A stretch of DNA of 8,032 bases from assembly GCA_947176485.1 (NCBI GenBank), contig CAMWQS010000071.1, forward strand, positions 1-8,032, in the 5' to 3' direction. Below are positions 6,029-8,032 of this stretch, piece by piece. This DNA comes from an uncultured Clostridia bacterium. GTDB lineage: Bacteria; Bacillota; Clostridia; Christensenellales; Borkfalkiaceae. Numbering within the stretch: the first letter of the stretch is position 1; every line of letters starts with the position of its first letter. Below the pieces are notes generated by a model, which was not told the origin of the DNA, did no database searches, and saw only the letters and a list, made by a program, of their open reading frames with translations. Both the position numbers and the translations under genes were made by a program.

Positions 6029-6041
6029 CCGCTTAATATGA
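6013..6041 (-). promoter_or_regulatory. sigma-E promoter of the SpoIIM-like gene
   Basis: TCATATT (6041-6035), 14 bases, then CATATAAT (6020-6013) compare with the sigma-E consensus kmATATT / CATACAnT. All seven -35 positions match, and one -10 position differs. The -35 lies in the last codons and stop of spoIVB (TCA TAT TAA). The -10 ends five bases before the ATG at 6007, so the start of RNA falls at about the A of the start codon. Sigma-E works in the mother cell, where SpoIIM is needed. Confidence 0.65.
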
Positions 6042-7049
6042 ACTTAACATTTTATCTATTCCGATTCCGTAGCCACGCGTGGGGTCGTTTATAAATACGT
6101 GGGTTACCGCACCGATAAGCTTTCCGTTCTGGACTATGGGGCTTCCGCTCATTCCTTGAACTATTCCGCCCGTCTTATCAATCAGACGCTTATCCTCAAC
6201 TTTTATAACGAAGTTTCGGTTGTCTTTGTTGTTCTTATCCACCTTGACTATTGATATTTTATAGGTTTCAGCCTCTTTTCCGTACACGGTTGAATAAATA
6301 TAAGCCGTGCCGATACTTACTTCGTCCAGCGAAGCTTTGCTAACCTTTATAAGGTTAGAGCAATTAAAGTTTTCGGCAAGTTTACCGTAAACACCACACG
6401 GACAGTTCACTTCCGCTTGTCCTATAACCGAGCTTTCAAACGCACCGCGAAGCTCGCCAGGCGTGCCCCTTACGCCCTTTTTAACGTCGTAAATAAGGCT
6501 ATTGTAAACCGTACCGCCGTTTATTTGAAGTACGCGGTTCGTGCCGTCGGTTATCGGATGACCGAGGGAGGCAAATTTGTTATTCGTTTTATCTATATAG
6601 GTTACGGTACCTACGCCGTTTATGCTGTCCTTAACGAGCACGCCGATACGCTTACCGCCCGAAGCCAAGTCCTTAACGGGTGTTACGGGCAGGTTCAACC
6701 TTTCACTGCCGCGAAGAACTTCCACTTCGTACTTTTTATAATCTCTTGCAATAATCTCGTTTATATCGGCGGTTTTGTTTACTTCTTCGCCGTTTATCCT
6801 ATCTATGACGTCGCCGGCTTGAATTCCCGCATCACGCGCCGGAGCACAAGTACCCCTTTCGGTCAAAACTTCGCAAATACCCACGACTTCAACCTTGGTA
6901 GTGCTTAACACGAATCCAGCGGGGAAGCCGCCGAGATACAGCCCGTCCCCCGTTTCGGCAGCAGCCGCAAACGGCGCGAAGACGAACGCGCATAGGATAA
7001 CCGCAATAAACAATACCAACGCTTTAAATGATTTCTTTCTGTAAAACAT
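6033..7049 (-). CDS. spoIVB: SpoIVB signalling serine peptidase
   Basis: A forespore-secreted PDZ and S55 peptidase that, in Bacillus, cleaves SpoIVFA to switch on processing of pro-sigma-K. The product has 338 residues, against 426 in B. subtilis. An uncleaved-type membrane signal lies at about 8-30, the PDZ domain at 40-125 (AGIQAGDVIDRINGEEV, 74-90) and the peptidase domain from 135. The triad is H164 in FASLGHPITD, D286 in VEDKRL and S301 in GGIVQGMSGSP. The D-to-S distance of 15 residues is the same as in B. subtilis (363 and 378). The C-terminal DPTRGYGIGIDKML is typical. The ATG at 7049 lacks a Shine-Dalgarno. It follows the recN terminator, so it has its own promoter. The usual next gene, spo0A, is absent here and a SpoIIM-like gene follows. 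No spoIVFA, bofA or sigK is in view. Confidence 0.95.
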   Translation of the reverse strand: MFYRKKSFKALVLFIAVILCAFVFAPFAAAAETGDGLYLGGFPAGFVLSTTKVEVVGICEVLTERGTCAPARDAGIQAGDVIDRINGEEVNKTADINEIIARDYKKYEVEVLRGSERLNLPVTPVKDLASGGKRIGVLVKDSINGVGTVTYIDKTNNKFASLGHPITDGTNRVLQINGGTVYNSLIYDVKKGVRGTPGELRGAFESSVIGQAEVNCPCGVYGKLAENFNCSNLIKVSKASLDEVSIGTAYIYSTVYGKEAETYKISIVKVDKNNKDNRNFVIKVEDKRLIDKTGGIVQGMSGSPIVQNGKLIGAVTHVFINDPTRGYGIGIDKMLSSY

Positions 7050-7054
7050 AACGG

Positions 7055-7086
7055 TATTATCTTGCGCAACAAAGTTTAAACTATAC
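7055..7086 (-). promoter_or_regulatory. candidate forespore promoter of spoIVB
   Basis: The 37 bases between the recN terminator and the spoIVB ATG must hold the promoter. GTATA (7086-7082) plus 17 bases leads to CAAGATA (7064-7058), four of the five conserved bases of the sigma-G -10. An overlapping better -10, GATAATA (7061-7055), ends five bases before the ATG but is 20 bases from GTATA, which is long. Either places the transcript start within about two bases of the ATG. In Bacillus spoIVB is transcribed by sigma-F and then sigma-G. The exact -10 is unresolved. Confidence 0.45.
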
Positions 7087-7117
7087 TAAAAAAGCGGCAT
7101 CAAATTGCCGCCTTTTT
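7087..7117 (-). terminator. intrinsic terminator of recN
   Basis: Minus-strand RNA reads AAAAGGCGGCA, a six-base loop, then TGCCGCTTTTTT. The stem is six GC-rich pairs extended by a G-T and several A-T pairs, followed by a run of six or more T. The upstream A run overlaps the recN TAA stop, so the hairpin forms as soon as the last codon is read. Confidence 0.88.
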
Positions 7118-8032
7118 ATTTTTTGATTTGCTTTATAAGTTCTATTGCGTGTTGCTGTGCCGCCGCCGACTGCACGCTGCCCGTAAGCCTTACGATTTCG
7201 TCAATTTTGCTGTTTTCGTCAAGGCGTTTTACCTTCGTAAGCGTTTTCCCGCCTTCCTCAACCTTATAAATGAGGAACTGCGCGTCGCTTGCCGCACACA
7301 CTTGCGGCAAATGGGAAACCGCCAAAATTTGGGTGCTCTTTGAAATTTTAACAAACTTTTCCGCCACGGTAGTTGCGGTAAAGCCGCTTATGCCTGCGTC
7401 GATTTCGTCGAATATGTAAGTCGAGATACCGTTAATATCTTTAAGCTGAGTCTTAACGGCAAGCATAAATCTTGACATTTCGCCGCCACTTATTACCTTG
7501 CTCAAAGGTTTTAAAGGCTCGCCCTTGTTTGCCGAAAAGTTGAAACAAATACTATCAGAACCGTTAGACGAGTTCAAATTTGCGGTTTCTTCGTCGTATT
7601 CGGCAAATTCAACCTCAAACTTCGCGTCTGGAATGTTTAAAGTTTTCAGTTCGCCGACCACTTCTTTACAGAACTTTTCTGCTCCGTCTTTCCTTAAAGC
7701 GGTGAGCTTTTTGCAGAGTGAAAATATTTTTCCGTCAACGGCTTTTATTCCCGCCTTGAATTTTTCAACGGCGTTTGCGCTGTCACTTAAAATATCGGCC
7801 TTGGCGCGTGCCTTTTCACAAAAGTCGAGAATTTCCTTCTCGTCTGCCCCGTACTTTTTCTTTAACGCTTTGATAAGCGTTAATCTTTCGTCTATTTCCT
7901 CAGCCTCGCGACCGTCGAAATTCAGCTCGTCGGCGAGGCCGGAAACGGTTTCCGAGATATCCTCAATCTCAACGCCGAGGCTTTCAAGCCGCTCGCCTAT
8001 CTGCGCGTAAGCTTCGCTTAAAGCGGAAATTC
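7116..8032 (-). CDS. recN: DNA repair protein RecN, C-terminal half
   Basis: RecN is an SMC-like ATPase that gathers broken DNA ends early in double-strand-break repair in the cytoplasm. The frame is open to the right window edge, giving 304 visible residues of an expected total near 560. The N-terminal Walker A half lies outside. The visible part begins in the coiled-coil arm, including EEIDERLTLIKALKKKYG, the family's hallmark of the returning helix. It continues to the ABC signature LSKVISGGEMSR (near 7475-7505), Walker B IFDEIDAGISG (near 7395-7430) and the switch segment ILAVSHLPQVCA. No frameshift is visible. The TAA is built into the terminator. The recN-spoIVB neighbour pair is widely conserved in spore formers. 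Confidence 0.96.
   Translation of the reverse strand, partial: ISALSEAYAQIGERLESLGVEIEDISETVSGLADELNFDGREAEEIDERLTLIKALKKKYGADEKEILDFCEKARAKADILSDSANAVEKFKAGIKAVDGKIFSLCKKLTALRKDGAEKFCKEVVGELKTLNIPDAKFEVEFAEYDEETANLNSSNGSDSICFNFSANKGEPLKPLSKVISGGEMSRFMLAVKTQLKDINGISTYIFDEIDAGISGFTATTVAEKFVKISKSTQILAVSHLPQVCAASDAQFLIYKVEEGGKTLTKVKRLDENSKIDEIVRLTGSVQSAAAQQHAIELIKQIKK

Noticed and set aside
1..8032. CRISPR arrays, insertion sequences, tRNA or rRNA genes
   Set aside because: No regularly spaced repeats, transposase motifs or structured RNA signatures were seen. Coding sequence fills nearly the whole window.

Overview
The window comes from a low-to-mid GC (mid-40s percent by eye, not computed) endospore-forming member of the Bacillota, most probably class Clostridia. 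The evidence is SpoIVB, a SpoIIM-like protein, DacF, ScpA/ScpB and RecN in one neighbourhood, together with short GG-rich ribosome binding sites and U-tract terminators. No genus is claimed. Every gene lies on the minus strand, so transcription runs from high to low coordinates. No mobile element, CRISPR array, tRNA, rRNA or riboswitch was seen, and no gene-free stretch exceeds 130 bases.

Layout in transcription order. (1) 8032-7116: the C-terminal half of recN (DNA repair SMC-like ATPase), closed by an intrinsic terminator. (2) 7049-4276: a sporulation block of spoIVB (forespore signalling protease), a five-helix SpoIIM-like protein (mother-cell engulfment) and dacF (forespore D,D-carboxypeptidase), closed by a terminator at 4259-4228. 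(3) 4150-580: a tightly packed operon of lysA (last step of lysine synthesis), a rhomboid-like/M50 site-2 protease family gene, scpA and scpB (condensin kleisin and its partner). The genes overlap or nearly touch and the operon ends in a strong terminator at 563-536. (4) 502-1 and beyond: a membrane-anchored protein with the layout of the YtfI/DUF2953 family, cut by the window edge. In related genomes it usually precedes ytfJ (gerW).

The main observation concerns promoters. The sporulation-type genes each have a match to a sporulation sigma-factor promoter right against the start codon: sigma-G/F-like elements (GTATA, 17 bases, then a CATnnTA-like -10) before spoIVB, dacF and the ytfI-like gene, and a near-consensus sigma-E promoter (TCATATT, 14 bases, CATATAAT) before the SpoIIM-like gene. 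The -10 ends only 5 bases (8 in one reading of spoIVB) before the ATG, and none of these genes has a well-spaced Shine-Dalgarno sequence, which predicts leaderless sporulation transcripts. The housekeeping lysA operon instead has a strong sigma-A promoter with extended -10, a short leader and a GGAGG site. A perfect 8+8 base dyad sits inside that promoter and may be a repressor operator.

A second structure is a perfect 14-base inverted repeat directly after the spoIVB stop. It spans the sigma-E -10 and the ATG of the SpoIIM-like gene. In read-through RNA from spoIVB it would bury that AUG in a hairpin, whereas RNA from the sigma-E promoter would lack the 5' arm. This could keep SpoIIM translation out of the forespore. 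The promoter and hairpin roles are inferences from sequence and are untested.
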